7,868 nt of DNA from Candidatus Heimdallarchaeota archaeon (GTDB lineage Archaea > Asgardarchaeota > Heimdallarchaeia > Heimdallarchaeales > Kariarchaeaceae): positions 1 through 7,868 of the forward strand of contig WAMJ01000139.1 in the NCBI GenBank assembly GCA_015522385.1, given 5' to 3'. Under the pieces are notes generated by a model. It saw nothing but the letters and a program-made list of their open reading frames with translations, searched no databases and was not told where the DNA came from. Position numbers and translations under genes: made by a program. How positions within the stretch are numbered: position 1 is the stretch's first letter; the number at the start of each line of letters is the position of its first letter. Of the stretch, positions 1 through 6,827 are shown piece after piece.

Positions 1-2
1 AT

Positions 3-221
3 AAAGGCGAGATCTATCTCCCGGTCAATGTAAGGCGGGAACTGAAATTAAATCCGGGTTCCAGGATCAAATTCATAGTTCTACCCAATGGGAAATTATA
101 CATCATGCAAATCCCCTCCATCGATAATTTCATAGATAAAAAACCATTACTGGTCGTCTCCCCAGACGAATTAGAGAGGGTCTCTGAGGAAATGCAGTCC
201 AAGAGGGTCGAGGGCTACTGA
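3..221 (+). CDS. vapB: VapB-type antitoxin, AbrB/SpoVT fold (5' end outside window)
   Basis: Partial gene: 72 residues are readable from the window edge to TGA at 219-221, and only a few N-terminal residues should be missing. The frame opens with KGEIYLPVNVRRELKLNPGS, the signature of the swapped-hairpin AbrB/SpoVT DNA-binding domain (G-x-I-x-[LI]-P-x-x-[VI]-R-x-x-L...G). The C-terminal tail (LVVSPDELERVSEEMQSKR) is charged and helical, as expected for the toxin-binding part. In this family the antitoxin neutralises the PIN toxin and represses its own operon. The stop codon overlaps the vapC start by one base (TGATG), so the two are translationally coupled. The promoter lies outside the window. 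The identity as an AbrB-fold antitoxin is clear; specificity cannot be read. Confidence 0.9.
   Translation, partial: KGEIYLPVNVRRELKLNPGSRIKFIVLPNGKLYIMQIPSIDNFIDKKPLLVVSPDELERVSEEMQSKRVEGY
210..214 (+). promoter_or_regulatory. Ribosome binding site of vapC
   Basis: GAGGG lies 6 bases before the ATG at 221, inside the last codons of vapB. It supports the ATG at 221 as the vapC start and fits translation of an internal operon gene by Shine-Dalgarno pairing. Confidence 0.55.
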
Positions 222-718
222 TGAGAATTATGCTGGATACAACCTTCTTGATGCCCCTGTTCAGATTAGATCCATCTAATGGGTTTGGTATTACAGATTT
301 TAAGTCCCTATTGGAAATGGATACCATCCAGATTTTCGTGCACTCAGTTTCAATAGTGGAGCTGAAATGGCTCATAATCAGAAAAGGTAGGAATAATGAG
401 GGCTTACGGGACAAACTTGAGACCGCATTCTCCGAGGCCCTGAGATTTATAGAGACCTCTAACAAAATATCCGTGATCGGCATTGAGATGGACATCCTGA
501 ATGACGTGACCTACGAGCTGGAGAAGTATGGTCACAATGACTATTTTGACAATTTAATCCTCGCAGGTGCGATCCTCCACGCAGACCTCCTCCTCACCGA
601 GGACGGGTCATTTCGTGAGATGATCACTATGCAAAGAGAAAGAAACAGTATCTTCAATAATTCAAATCTCACAATTCACAATTGGATCAGCTACAAGACA
701 GAATTTCTTAGTCATTGA
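221..718 (+). CDS. vapC: VapC-type PIN-domain ribonuclease toxin
   Basis: A 165-residue PIN-domain protein, the toxin partner of the preceding AbrB antitoxin. VapC toxins are Mg-dependent endoribonucleases that cut tRNA, rRNA or other RNAs when freed from the antitoxin. The acidic active site is visible in order: D6 (MLDTTFL), E47 (SIVELKW), D110 with neighbouring D107 (NDYFDNLILAGA), and D128 (LLTEDGSF). The last two blocks are the usual D..I.AGA and T-x-D motifs. The length is slightly above the common 130-150 residues. The ATG at 221 is chosen because it overlaps the vapB stop and has GAGGG upstream. The stop codon lies at the start of a 23-bp tandem repeat. The target RNA cannot be predicted. 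Confidence 0.92.
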   Translation: MRIMLDTTFLMPLFRLDPSNGFGITDFKSLLEMDTIQIFVHSVSIVELKWLIIRKGRNNEGLRDKLETAFSEALRFIETSNKISVIGIEMDILNDVTYELEKYGHNDYFDNLILAGAILHADLLLTEDGSFREMITMQRERNSIFNNSNLTIHNWISYKTEFLSH

Positions 719-762
719 GTGAGCAGTACCTAATATACTGAGTGAGCAACATCTAATATACT
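717..762 (+). repeat. Two tandem copies of a 23-bp repeat at the vapC stop
   Basis: Copy 1 (717-739) and copy 2 (740-762) are directly adjacent and identical at 20 of 23 positions; the differences fall in the middle. Both start with GAGTGAGCA and end with CTAATATACT. Copy 1 begins inside the vapC TGA codon. Each copy carries an AT-rich TAATATAC stretch. It could be a simple duplication, a protein-binding site, or the junction of an old insertion. No promoter role is evident because no start codon follows at a suitable distance. Confidence 0.85.
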
Positions 763-857
763 GACGATCTGGTCATTCCCCACAGGGAGTACTTCGGCGA
801 TTCAGGCTCTCCATCACCTCTTTGCGATCGAATTCAATATCAACTAGTTGCTTTGCC

Positions 858-1190
858 ATGAACAAACTTTACCACGATTTGGGATTGGGTGTGATGAACT
901 ATCCTGCTATTCTTCTGGGAAAGCTGGCAGTGGACAAGCAGTGGCGTGGACTCGGTAGACTCCTTGTGGAGAGGGCTCTTCTCATCTCATTTGATACCTC
1001 AAAGAAAATTGCGTGCAAACTCGTATTCCTCCACGTTCAATTTATTAGAAACAAAGAGGGTGAACTTGTAGAGAATACCAACCTGATCTCATACTACGAG
1101 AATATAGGTTTCACGAAAATTCCTCCCGGTTCAAAGCAGAGACGAACAGTTCTCTTCTTCCCATTCGAGGACCTTTGCGAATCCATTTGA
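858..1190 (+). pseudogene. N-terminally truncated GNAT acetyltransferase (probable remnant)
   Basis: About 110 residues from ATG 858 (the frame is open back to 765, with a possible TTG start at 822). It contains the acetyl-CoA-binding core of a GNAT N-acetyltransferase: LLGKLAVD followed by Q-W-R-G-L-G-R, matching the Q/R-x-x-G-x-G/A pyrophosphate-binding motif A. After it come a long helix, a VFLHV strand and SYYENIGF, the typical C-terminal YYE-x-x-GF motif. Complete TacT-like GNATs are about 160-190 residues; the N-terminal strands and first helices are absent here, and the upstream sequence in that frame does not resemble them. It is probably a 5'-truncated gene, possibly a former GNAT-type toxin given the adjacent vapBC, though a short functional variant is not excluded. 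No convincing TATA box or ribosome binding site was seen. Confidence 0.6.
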
Positions 1191-1265
1191 TATGGTGCCG
1201 AGGTAACGGTAATTCCGCAGACTCCTAATCCTCCATTATGGTCAATACCACATACATCTCAAATA
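1191..1265. other. Convergent intergenic gap, nothing recognised
   Basis: This 75-base stretch lies between the converging GNAT remnant and the small - strand ORF. I see no T-tract terminator, hairpin or RNA gene in it. Confidence 0.4.
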
Positions 1266-1544
1266 TCAAGGTGGAAAACACCGTAATTCATCCAAGGTCT
1301 TCATCAGCTGCACTGTCACCTCCGCGTCGAATAGACCTCGCCTGAATATCTCACCCCATAATCTCTCGGCGTTATGGGCACTTGACGGGATTCTGTAGCT
1401 CTGCTTCCTGTCCTTGACGAAGATATAAATATCGTCGGGTTCACGAAACTCGCTGGTCTTGTAGCATACACGGGAGATCTCCTCCCATTCGCTGGTCGCT
1501 TTCCACGGGCTGAGATTCGGAGGTTTGACATTGAGAGATATCAC
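1266..1544 (-). CDS. Small hypothetical protein, possibly the 3' part of a broken gene
   Basis: A 92-residue ORF that I do not recognise. It starts with GTG at 1544 (MISLNVKPPNLSPW) and has a protein-like second half: a predicted strand (DIYIFVKDRKQSYRI) followed by two amphipathic helices (HNAERLWGEIFRRGLFDAEV and VTVQLMKTLDELR). No catalytic motif is evident. The codon directly before the GTG is TAG, and the same frame upstream reads WTGIKFDE up to that TAG, so the start may be false and the gene may once have continued upstream. There is no Shine-Dalgarno and no correctly spaced TATA box for the GTG. It lies 133 bases downstream of the leftward Argonaute on the same strand and could be read from the same transcript. 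Confidence 0.4.
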   Translation of the reverse strand: MISLNVKPPNLSPWKATSEWEEISRVCYKTSEFREPDDIYIFVKDRKQSYRIPSSAHNAERLWGEIFRRGLFDAEVTVQLMKTLDELRCFPP

Positions 1545-1677
1545 CTACTCGTCAAATTTAATACCAGTCCATGAGTCATCTGATCCTTGTCTGTTAAAGA
1601 AATTTGCTGATTGGGTCTTTTTCGGGTCTGGAGGACGTGGTGGATTGTGCGGAGTTAAACACTGACTTGGGAAGGAG

Positions 1678-3873
1678 TCAATATGGAATAAATCCCCTAT
1701 CACCCACAACTCGTCTGTCATTCGAGGATTTGTGGGCAAGGTGCTGCATGTATGGGACCCTTGTATAATTGAAGGGAGTAACCGGGTTGATGAACCTCAG
1801 AAAATACAGCAACTCCGCTAATTTCACAATCATACTTCTGTCACCGTGGTTAATCCTGATCCTCAGGAGCTGTGCGTCACCAAGTTTATAGCTGGGTTCA
1901 GAGGCCTTGAGCCAGAGAGTATCGTCATAGTCCTTCAACCAAGATCCTTCGCCTACATCGCTCAAGAACCTCAGGGGTACCTTCTTGGTGACTTCAGAAA
2001 TGATGAACTCTGAGGATTTTGAGGTAATGTTTCTGAATTCCTTCATGGCAAGATCGATCCCCTTCTTGAAAGCCTCGACCTGTTGTCTGGACATAGTGCC
2101 GTCATGTATGTAGATGAACAGGTCCGGGAAATCTATATATCTTGAAAAGTGCTCCTGAGTGATCCCTTTCAGTACCTCCAGTATCCATGTTTTCACATCT
2201 TCGGGGTTGAAGTACCCCTCGCTGAACTTACTCCTTGATGGCGATTTCAGTATCAATCCCTTCTTGTCCATGGCTGAGATTGTGGCCGAATGTGACTTTA
2301 CTGAACCAGGATCCCTGCTGATGTCCATGGAAAGAATTACCGGAAATGTATATCCCTCAAGGATCTGCGGATCGCTTGCAAGCACACACAGGGCTTCAGT
2401 GTCACCACAATATCTGGAGTACAGACTTCTAACCATGACGGACAGTACCGTGTTTGGTCTCCTGCTGTCTCTGAGAGCTTTCGTAGCTGTTTTGGCTTCA
2501 ATCCCCTTGCTGACAATATTCCTCTCCGCCAATTTGTGCATGATGGCATTATAAGAGTTGTTGGCGGTTCTCCCTGGGATTGCCACGACTACATCACTTT
2601 CTTCTTTCTGATTTATCGTGGAATTGAATTCATTGTGACCCTTGCTCAAAGATATTATGTTACCGCTCTCCCAACTACCCAGATTTAATGCTCTTGCAGT
2701 TTCTATGATCTCCTTCATCAAGTCTTTTGCCTGCACAAAAGTTGATGGGTGAACAATGTGGACTCGGAGATTCTTCTCTCCAGAGTACGGTCCGTATCTC
2801 GCTAGTCCCTGATTTATGTTATACCCCTTCTTGACCTTCATGGTATTACCTCCTCCAAACTCGATCTGTGGATAGTCAAAGTGACCCCTTGCAAATCCTT
2901 CTTGAAGTAGTGCATTCCCGGAGGTCCGTGCGAATGTGACTGTCTGGTCTCCGAATCTAATCGACGAGAGGTGTTCGATCTGTACTGCCACATTCTCGAA
3001 CGAACTCCTTCTATTCCCTGTGAATTTTAAGAGCCTGTCCTTGGATGAAAGAGCCTTCCGCACGACACAGAGTGGGTAGGAGAGGACACGGTCTTCTTCA
3101 CCGTCTATTCTCACTAAAACGACCAAATGGCAATTGTCAATGTCTATCTGCCATTTGTCTAGATAGTATCTCTTACTGTTCTTGTAGAATGACCTCAAGG
3201 ATGTTGTGCGGATGTTATTCAGATCCCGGAGATCGTCCATGCCGACATTGTCAACCCCGATGATCTCTCCACTTTTGAACCCCGAGCCATACGGCACAAA
3301 AACAGGTATTCCCTGAATGTCTGCTAGTCCCATTGCCCCTGCTTCGAGCAGCTCAGAGAGGAAAGCGACATTCCTGACCACGTGATCGAGAACCAGCCCT
3401 ATCTTCCCCGAAGGTGTGACGAAGACCCTGTACTGCAACGCGTCATACGCCCTCATCCCCCTGTTATTCTTGAAGTCCCCGCGCAGCACCCTGTTGTTCT
3501 CTGATATTGTATACCCGATGTGGGGGAATATCTTCTTAACAATGCTCCTGGCGATCTTCTCCAAGACACCTCGATCGATCTCCTTACTGCTGTCCAACGT
3601 CCTCTTAACTAGTTCAAATTCTGAAGTGCCAATAATCTGCTGGATCATCTCCTCAGAGATCTGAGAGGTAGTGCCAATCGTTCCGTATCCTGTGTAGACC
3701 ACACCATCTGTCCTCCCCTCTATTGCACTTGCGAATCTCTTGAGATCCGAGAAAGCGATGTTGTCCCTGAGTCTGATCTCAGTCACCTCCACTCTTCTGA
3801 GTGGCTGATTTTCGGTAATGATGATGTTTAAATCCATCTTAGGTTGTGATCGCGTTATGAAGATATAAATCAT
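1678..3873 (-). CDS. ago: Full-length prokaryotic Argonaute with apparently intact DEDH slicer site
   Basis: A 731-residue long-type Argonaute, a family that uses short nucleic-acid guides to bind or cut complementary DNA or RNA. The domains read in order as N/L1 (about 14-190), PAZ (about 197-275, with RSFYKNSKRYYLDKW then VLSYPLCVVRKAL), L2 with the GLARYGPYSG turn (356-365), MID (about 385-480) and PIWI (480-731). The PIWI tetrad is D517 (VILSMDIS), E552 (KFSEGYFN), D591 (IYIHDGTM) and H711 (PYMQHLAHK). The spacings of 35, 39 and 120 residues and the P-x-Y-x-x-H-L-A context match known slicers. In MID, IPGR..Y441..K447 resembles the eukaryotic PGKTPVYAEVK loop, but the glutamine of the 5'-phosphate pocket is K456, and the lysine of the K-L-G-G block is R487 (RYCG). 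The C-terminus is hydrophobic (GFIPY), as usual. I give ATG 3873, which has a TATA element at 3901-3908; ATG 3837 (M13, MDLNIIIT) is an equally good start with its own element at 3863-3870. It is transcribed divergently from the second Argonaute. Confidence 0.93.
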   Translation of the reverse strand: MIYIFITRSQPKMDLNIIITENQPLRRVEVTEIRLRDNIAFSDLKRFASAIEGRTDGVVYTGYGTIGTTSQISEEMIQQIIGTSEFELVKRTLDSSKEIDRGVLEKIARSIVKKIFPHIGYTISENNRVLRGDFKNNRGMRAYDALQYRVFVTPSGKIGLVLDHVVRNVAFLSELLEAGAMGLADIQGIPVFVPYGSGFKSGEIIGVDNVGMDDLRDLNNIRTTSLRSFYKNSKRYYLDKWQIDIDNCHLVVLVRIDGEEDRVLSYPLCVVRKALSSKDRLLKFTGNRRSSFENVAVQIEHLSSIRFGDQTVTFARTSGNALLQEGFARGHFDYPQIEFGGGNTMKVKKGYNINQGLARYGPYSGEKNLRVHIVHPSTFVQAKDLMKEIIETARALNLGSWESGNIISLSKGHNEFNSTINQKEESDVVVAIPGRTANNSYNAIMHKLAERNIVSKGIEAKTATKALRDSRRPNTVLSVMVRSLYSRYCGDTEALCVLASDPQILEGYTFPVILSMDISRDPGSVKSHSATISAMDKKGLILKSPSRSKFSEGYFNPEDVKTWILEVLKGITQEHFSRYIDFPDLFIYIHDGTMSRQQVEAFKKGIDLAMKEFRNITSKSSEFIISEVTKKVPLRFLSDVGEGSWLKDYDDTLWLKASEPSYKLGDAQLLRIRINHGDRSMIVKLAELLYFLRFINPVTPFNYTRVPYMQHLAHKSSNDRRVVGDRGFIPY
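3863..3870 (-). promoter_or_regulatory. TATA-like box for the leftward Argonaute
   Basis: On the - strand this reads ATTTATAT, matching the archaeal TTTAWA box. Its centre is about 29 bases upstream of the ATG at 3837, so a transcript would start almost at that codon. The 10-mer AGATATAAAT (3861-3870, + strand) recurs exactly at 3899-3908. It falls inside the first codons if the ATG at 3873 is the real start. Confidence 0.45.
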
Positions 3874-3900
3874 GTCAACAAAATATTTTTTTATAATTAG

Positions 3901-3908
3901 ATATAAAT
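3901..3908 (+). promoter_or_regulatory. TATA-like box in the divergent promoter region
   Basis: ATATAAAT, with its centre about 34 bases before the ATG at 3939, would give a roughly 7-base leader for the winged-helix gene. Read on the other strand (ATTTATAT), it is also about 31 bases from the ATG at 3873, so one element could serve either direction. The surrounding 3880-3910 stretch is very AT-rich and contains the palindrome AAAATATTTT at 3880-3889. Confidence 0.5.
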
Positions 3909-3938
3909 TACGTGATTTTAAAAAATTTACTTGAGGAC

Positions 3939-4709
3939 ATGATTGATACAGCGGAAGAACTAGATCAGTTCAAAGTGATGACGGATATTCTGAATACCAA
4001 GCATGTGCCGCTCATTCTTGATGCTCTCCAGAACTCAGATGACGGACTCGAACCTCGATTTATCCACAGGGAGATAGAACAAAAGTACAATTATCTGAGC
4101 TACAACTACAAACGAATGAGCGACCAGAACCTGCATCATATCCTCCGAAAACTTAAAAATGGAGGATTGATCGTACCTCATGGGAAGGGAACTAAGAAGT
4201 ATGTTCTCACCAAAGAAGGGAAGTTAATGTACCAAATAATAGGGCAGATCTTCTCAGATCTGACCAAACACCGAAGGGTTCAATGGGTAGGCAACGTCGA
4301 AATCAAGGAATACGATAGTGAATTCTTGAGGATACTCCGAGAGGTCATGGTCAGTGATCAAGATCTGGCTGATCAAGATCACATGCCAAACAGTTCTACT
4401 GATTCTAAGGATTTCGAGATTGCCCAACAAGTCCTTATGCCCTCGGATTTCGCTCGCAACTGGAAGCTCTCTGTCGAAGTCAAGGTGCGTAAGGGCATCC
4501 CTAATCTCACCGTTCTGGTAGACACCCATTTGGAGGAAAGGCAGTTAAAAGTGACCTACGACCTATTGGTTACGATGAGTACTGCTTACCTGATATTTAT
4601 CCACAAAATATCACAAAGACTGGAGAACAAGGGAAGGTACAAGAGATTCATTGACACCCTCCTCAAGGGAGCCATCACTACGAGGTCGGTCAGGAGGAGG
4701 CTTGTATGA
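3939..4709 (+). CDS. Winged-helix DNA-binding protein of the Argonaute operon
   Basis: A 256-residue protein. Residues about 22-97 form a winged helix-turn-helix of the MarR/PadR type: helices HVPLILDALQNSDDG, FIHREIEQKYNYLS and NLHHILRKLKNGGLI, then a wing with GTKKYVLTKEGKLM, whose LTKEG turn is typical. The remaining 150 residues match nothing I know: a charged Asp-rich stretch (VSDQDLADQDH), a strand-rich part (KLSVEVKVRKG..NLTVLVDT), a long hydrophobic helix (YDLLVTMSTAYLIFIHKI) and a strongly basic end (TTRSVRRRLV) suited to nucleic-acid binding. ATG 3939 is chosen because the TATA element at 3901-3908 sits correctly for it; the in-frame GTG at 3912, only 4 bases after that element, would add 9 residues. 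Its stop overlaps the next ATG (ATGA), so it is coupled to the inactive Argonaute. It could be an autoregulator of the divergent promoter or a structural partner. No nuclease motif is seen. Confidence 0.85.
   Translation: MIDTAEELDQFKVMTDILNTKHVPLILDALQNSDDGLEPRFIHREIEQKYNYLSYNYKRMSDQNLHHILRKLKNGGLIVPHGKGTKKYVLTKEGKLMYQIIGQIFSDLTKHRRVQWVGNVEIKEYDSEFLRILREVMVSDQDLADQDHMPNSSTDSKDFEIAQQVLMPSDFARNWKLSVEVKVRKGIPNLTVLVDTHLEERQLKVTYDLLVTMSTAYLIFIHKISQRLENKGRYKRFIDTLLKGAITTRSVRRRLV
4693..4700 (+). promoter_or_regulatory. Strong ribosome binding site of the second Argonaute
   Basis: GGAGGAGG ends 5 bases before the ATG at 4706, within the last codons of the winged-helix gene. This supports the start and indicates Shine-Dalgarno translation for the internal gene, in contrast to the nearly leaderless first genes. 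Confidence 0.75.
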
Positions 4710-6748
4710 GCATCGTTCTCAATTTCTCCAGAATGGGAAGGACGATCCGTGACTGGGACATCACCCTCTATAGGGTCAGGTCAAGATACGAGCAGGATTA
4801 CTACACTGATCTCGAGAACTATTTTGAAGAGAAAAAAATACGGTACCTGCTGGTAGGTAGCAAGAAGGTAAATTCCATCCTCCTAATCGTGAAGAGTCGA
4901 TCCCTCCATACTGCCCGGATCTCGGAGATGTACAATTTTGACAAGTTGGACGAGATGAGCGATGATAATATCCCACGTATACTTTCTGCGGTGCTCGCTG
5001 CTAATCTCAGTGATGAATTTGATGTCCAGTTCCATAGGAGGAGGTACTACGATCTCACCAGCCCTTGGGTTGTCGATCTCTACCAAGACTCTCCGATAAA
5101 AACCGATGATGTCTACATCTACCCGGGATACAAACTTCGGATAGTGAAGCTAAATGGCAACTGGGGGCTCATCGTCGATGCCACGCACAAACTTGTCCCA
5201 ACTCATAGAGGTTCTGTAGAACTCGGGGATATGGTGGCAGATGTCTGCCCAGTAGATGACTGCATCTACTTCGAGAATGACTGTCCTCTATCTCCCCTCA
5301 AGGCCAGTTTCAAAGGGACTCTCCTCGAGAAAAAGAAAGTGGACATAGAACGGTTCAAAGTGGATGGTAAAACCCTTCTCCAATGGTCATCTGAGAGGTG
5401 TAAGAACGACAATCGTATACTCGAAGGTCTAACAAATCGCTCGACGTACGGTGTTGTGGAGTTCCCCACAGGTGAGAAGTTTTCCTACCCCATCGACCGC
5501 CTCCGGGTGATGATCAATCTGGAGAATATACCCCCTGATGACAGGAAGCTTGTCTCGCGAGAACTGGGAATACCACCAAGGGAGAGGTACGAGAAGCTCA
5601 TCAATCATCTGCTTGATTCGATCGTGGACGTGAACATCTTCGGTCTTCCACTCGGTTTTGCCGGAGAGGGGACTTCCCTTGTTGAGAGCGGTGTGATTGA
5701 GAGGGCCAAGGTAAGGTATGGTGGAAGTTCGTACGAGAGTATCCCAGACATGCTCGCAAACGCGAGAAACAAGTACAAGAAAAACTCCATAGTACTCTAC
5801 CTCCACCGCTCCGACTCTGTGGCTGAGAATGAAATACCACGTCTTCTTCGTTTCTTCTTCAGTAACTCCTACAATCTCAACAGGGAGATATCAAGGGGTA
5901 AGCTGCCCAACATCACCAATTCAATCTACTCAGTTCACGAGCTTGACACCTCCAAGGGGATTTCGGGGATTGGCAACAGGGTGATCCTTTCAATATACCG
6001 GGATAGATTCCCCAAGGACATACGGGAGTATGCCAACTCCAAAGGTATCGGTGTTCAATTCATGAACTTGGATGGAAATGTCAGAGCAAAGCTGACTAAC
6101 ATCGGATTAGGGATTGCAGCCAAGGCGGGCATTCAGCTGTGGGTCCTCGATGAGCCCATGAGCCAGAACTACCTCGGAGTGCACAAGGAGACCAAAGGAC
6201 AGGAAACTCTCATCTCAGTGTGCGCATTCGACAAGACAGGAAAGTTCCTGAGTACACAGACCCTCAAGGTCCCGAAGGATTTTGTGGCTGACAGAATACC
6301 AGAGCTCATCCAGGATTACGAGGACTTCAGGATCCTCTGTACTGGTAATTTCACAAAGGAGGAGAGGACCGCCCTAGGTCCACACATCAGTATAAGTCTC
6401 TACGATGGAGCGAGGATATTCGACACTAACGAGCCTAGCAGAATGCCCAAGAGCGCCGCATATGTCAGAGCAGACGAGGGCACGGTCTTCATGACGACGA
6501 CTCCAGAGCTATTCGCCTACCGCGAGCAAAGGGGGATGATCTACCACACTCCCGAGGTCATCCTCCTCCGGTCATCCAAGGTCTCGATGGACGAGATCAG
6601 AGATGTATACAAGATGTGCAAACTCAACCTCGGGAGTGACTCCGAGGTCACAAAACTTCCCGCACCACTGCACTTCGCGAGCAGGGCAAATTCGAAAGCA
6701 GTTGATGGATTCCCTGAGGGGAAGATCGAATTTCCGTGGTTCGTGTAG
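4706..6748 (+). CDS. Catalytically inactive long Argonaute-like protein
   Basis: A 680-residue Argonaute with all domains but a dead PIWI site. N and L1 run to about 190, with YIYPGYKLRIV (137-147) and GLIVDATHKLVP. A PAZ-like region follows (about 200-275: VDGKTLLQWSSERC, then GEKFSYPIDRLRVMI), then L2, MID (about 355-470) and PIWI to the end. PIWI is recognisable from TNIGLGIAAKAGIQLWVLDE (464-483), YLGVHKE, FRILCTGNF and LNLGSDSEVTKLPAPLHFAS near the C-terminus. The four catalytic positions are H493 (for the first Asp of LGVD), no Glu near the finger position (about 518-530), G547 (for Asp) and S659 (for the final His/Asp). The guide-end pocket is better kept: F435 (for Tyr), R440 nearby, Q451 (GVQF) and K473 (AAKAG). 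It probably binds a guide and target without cutting, as other inactive long Argonautes do, and would rely on a partner, here perhaps the winged-helix protein or the divergent active Argonaute. The C-terminus EFPWFV is hydrophobic, as usual. Confidence 0.91.
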   Translation: MSIVLNFSRMGRTIRDWDITLYRVRSRYEQDYYTDLENYFEEKKIRYLLVGSKKVNSILLIVKSRSLHTARISEMYNFDKLDEMSDDNIPRILSAVLAANLSDEFDVQFHRRRYYDLTSPWVVDLYQDSPIKTDDVYIYPGYKLRIVKLNGNWGLIVDATHKLVPTHRGSVELGDMVADVCPVDDCIYFENDCPLSPLKASFKGTLLEKKKVDIERFKVDGKTLLQWSSERCKNDNRILEGLTNRSTYGVVEFPTGEKFSYPIDRLRVMINLENIPPDDRKLVSRELGIPPRERYEKLINHLLDSIVDVNIFGLPLGFAGEGTSLVESGVIERAKVRYGGSSYESIPDMLANARNKYKKNSIVLYLHRSDSVAENEIPRLLRFFFSNSYNLNREISRGKLPNITNSIYSVHELDTSKGISGIGNRVILSIYRDRFPKDIREYANSKGIGVQFMNLDGNVRAKLTNIGLGIAAKAGIQLWVLDEPMSQNYLGVHKETKGQETLISVCAFDKTGKFLSTQTLKVPKDFVADRIPELIQDYEDFRILCTGNFTKEERTALGPHISISLYDGARIFDTNEPSRMPKSAAYVRADEGTVFMTTTPELFAYREQRGMIYHTPEVILLRSSKVSMDEIRDVYKMCKLNLGSDSEVTKLPAPLHFASRANSKAVDGFPEGKIEFPWFV

Positions 6749-6763
6749 TTGAGATCACTGGTC

Positions 6764-6791
6764 TCTACCACATCTCACAGAGTGTGGTGGA
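6764..6791 (+). terminator. Hairpin just after the inactive Argonaute
   Basis: Left arm 6764-6776 and right arm 6780-6791 pair over 12 base pairs (one G-T) with a single bulged T at 6773 and an ACA loop. It begins 16 bases after the TAG. No T-tract follows, which archaeal termination normally uses, so it may act as a 3' end stabiliser or be incidental. Confidence 0.35.
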
Positions 6792-6827
6792 ATTACTTGC
6801 GAATATATTCCTTCTGTTGTCATAGTG

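Noticed and set aside
130..495. 121-codon - strand frame opposite vapC
   Set aside because: It is antisense to a clear PIN-domain gene; its sequence is the Ser/Ile/Pro-rich shadow of the vapC codons and has no promoter or family resemblance.
1545..1739. 64-codon - strand frame overlapping the end of the leftward Argonaute
   Set aside because: Most of it is proline-rich and unlike a protein, and its start lies inside the Argonaute gene. Only its last few codons before the TAG look meaningful, and they are treated with the small ORF at 1266-1544.
2159..2554. 131-codon + strand frame inside the leftward Argonaute gene
   Set aside because: Antisense shadow of the PIWI-encoding region, whose - strand frame carries the catalytic motifs.
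5429..5806. 125-codon - strand frame inside the second Argonaute gene
   Set aside because: Antisense shadow within a 680-codon gene with clear domain matches.
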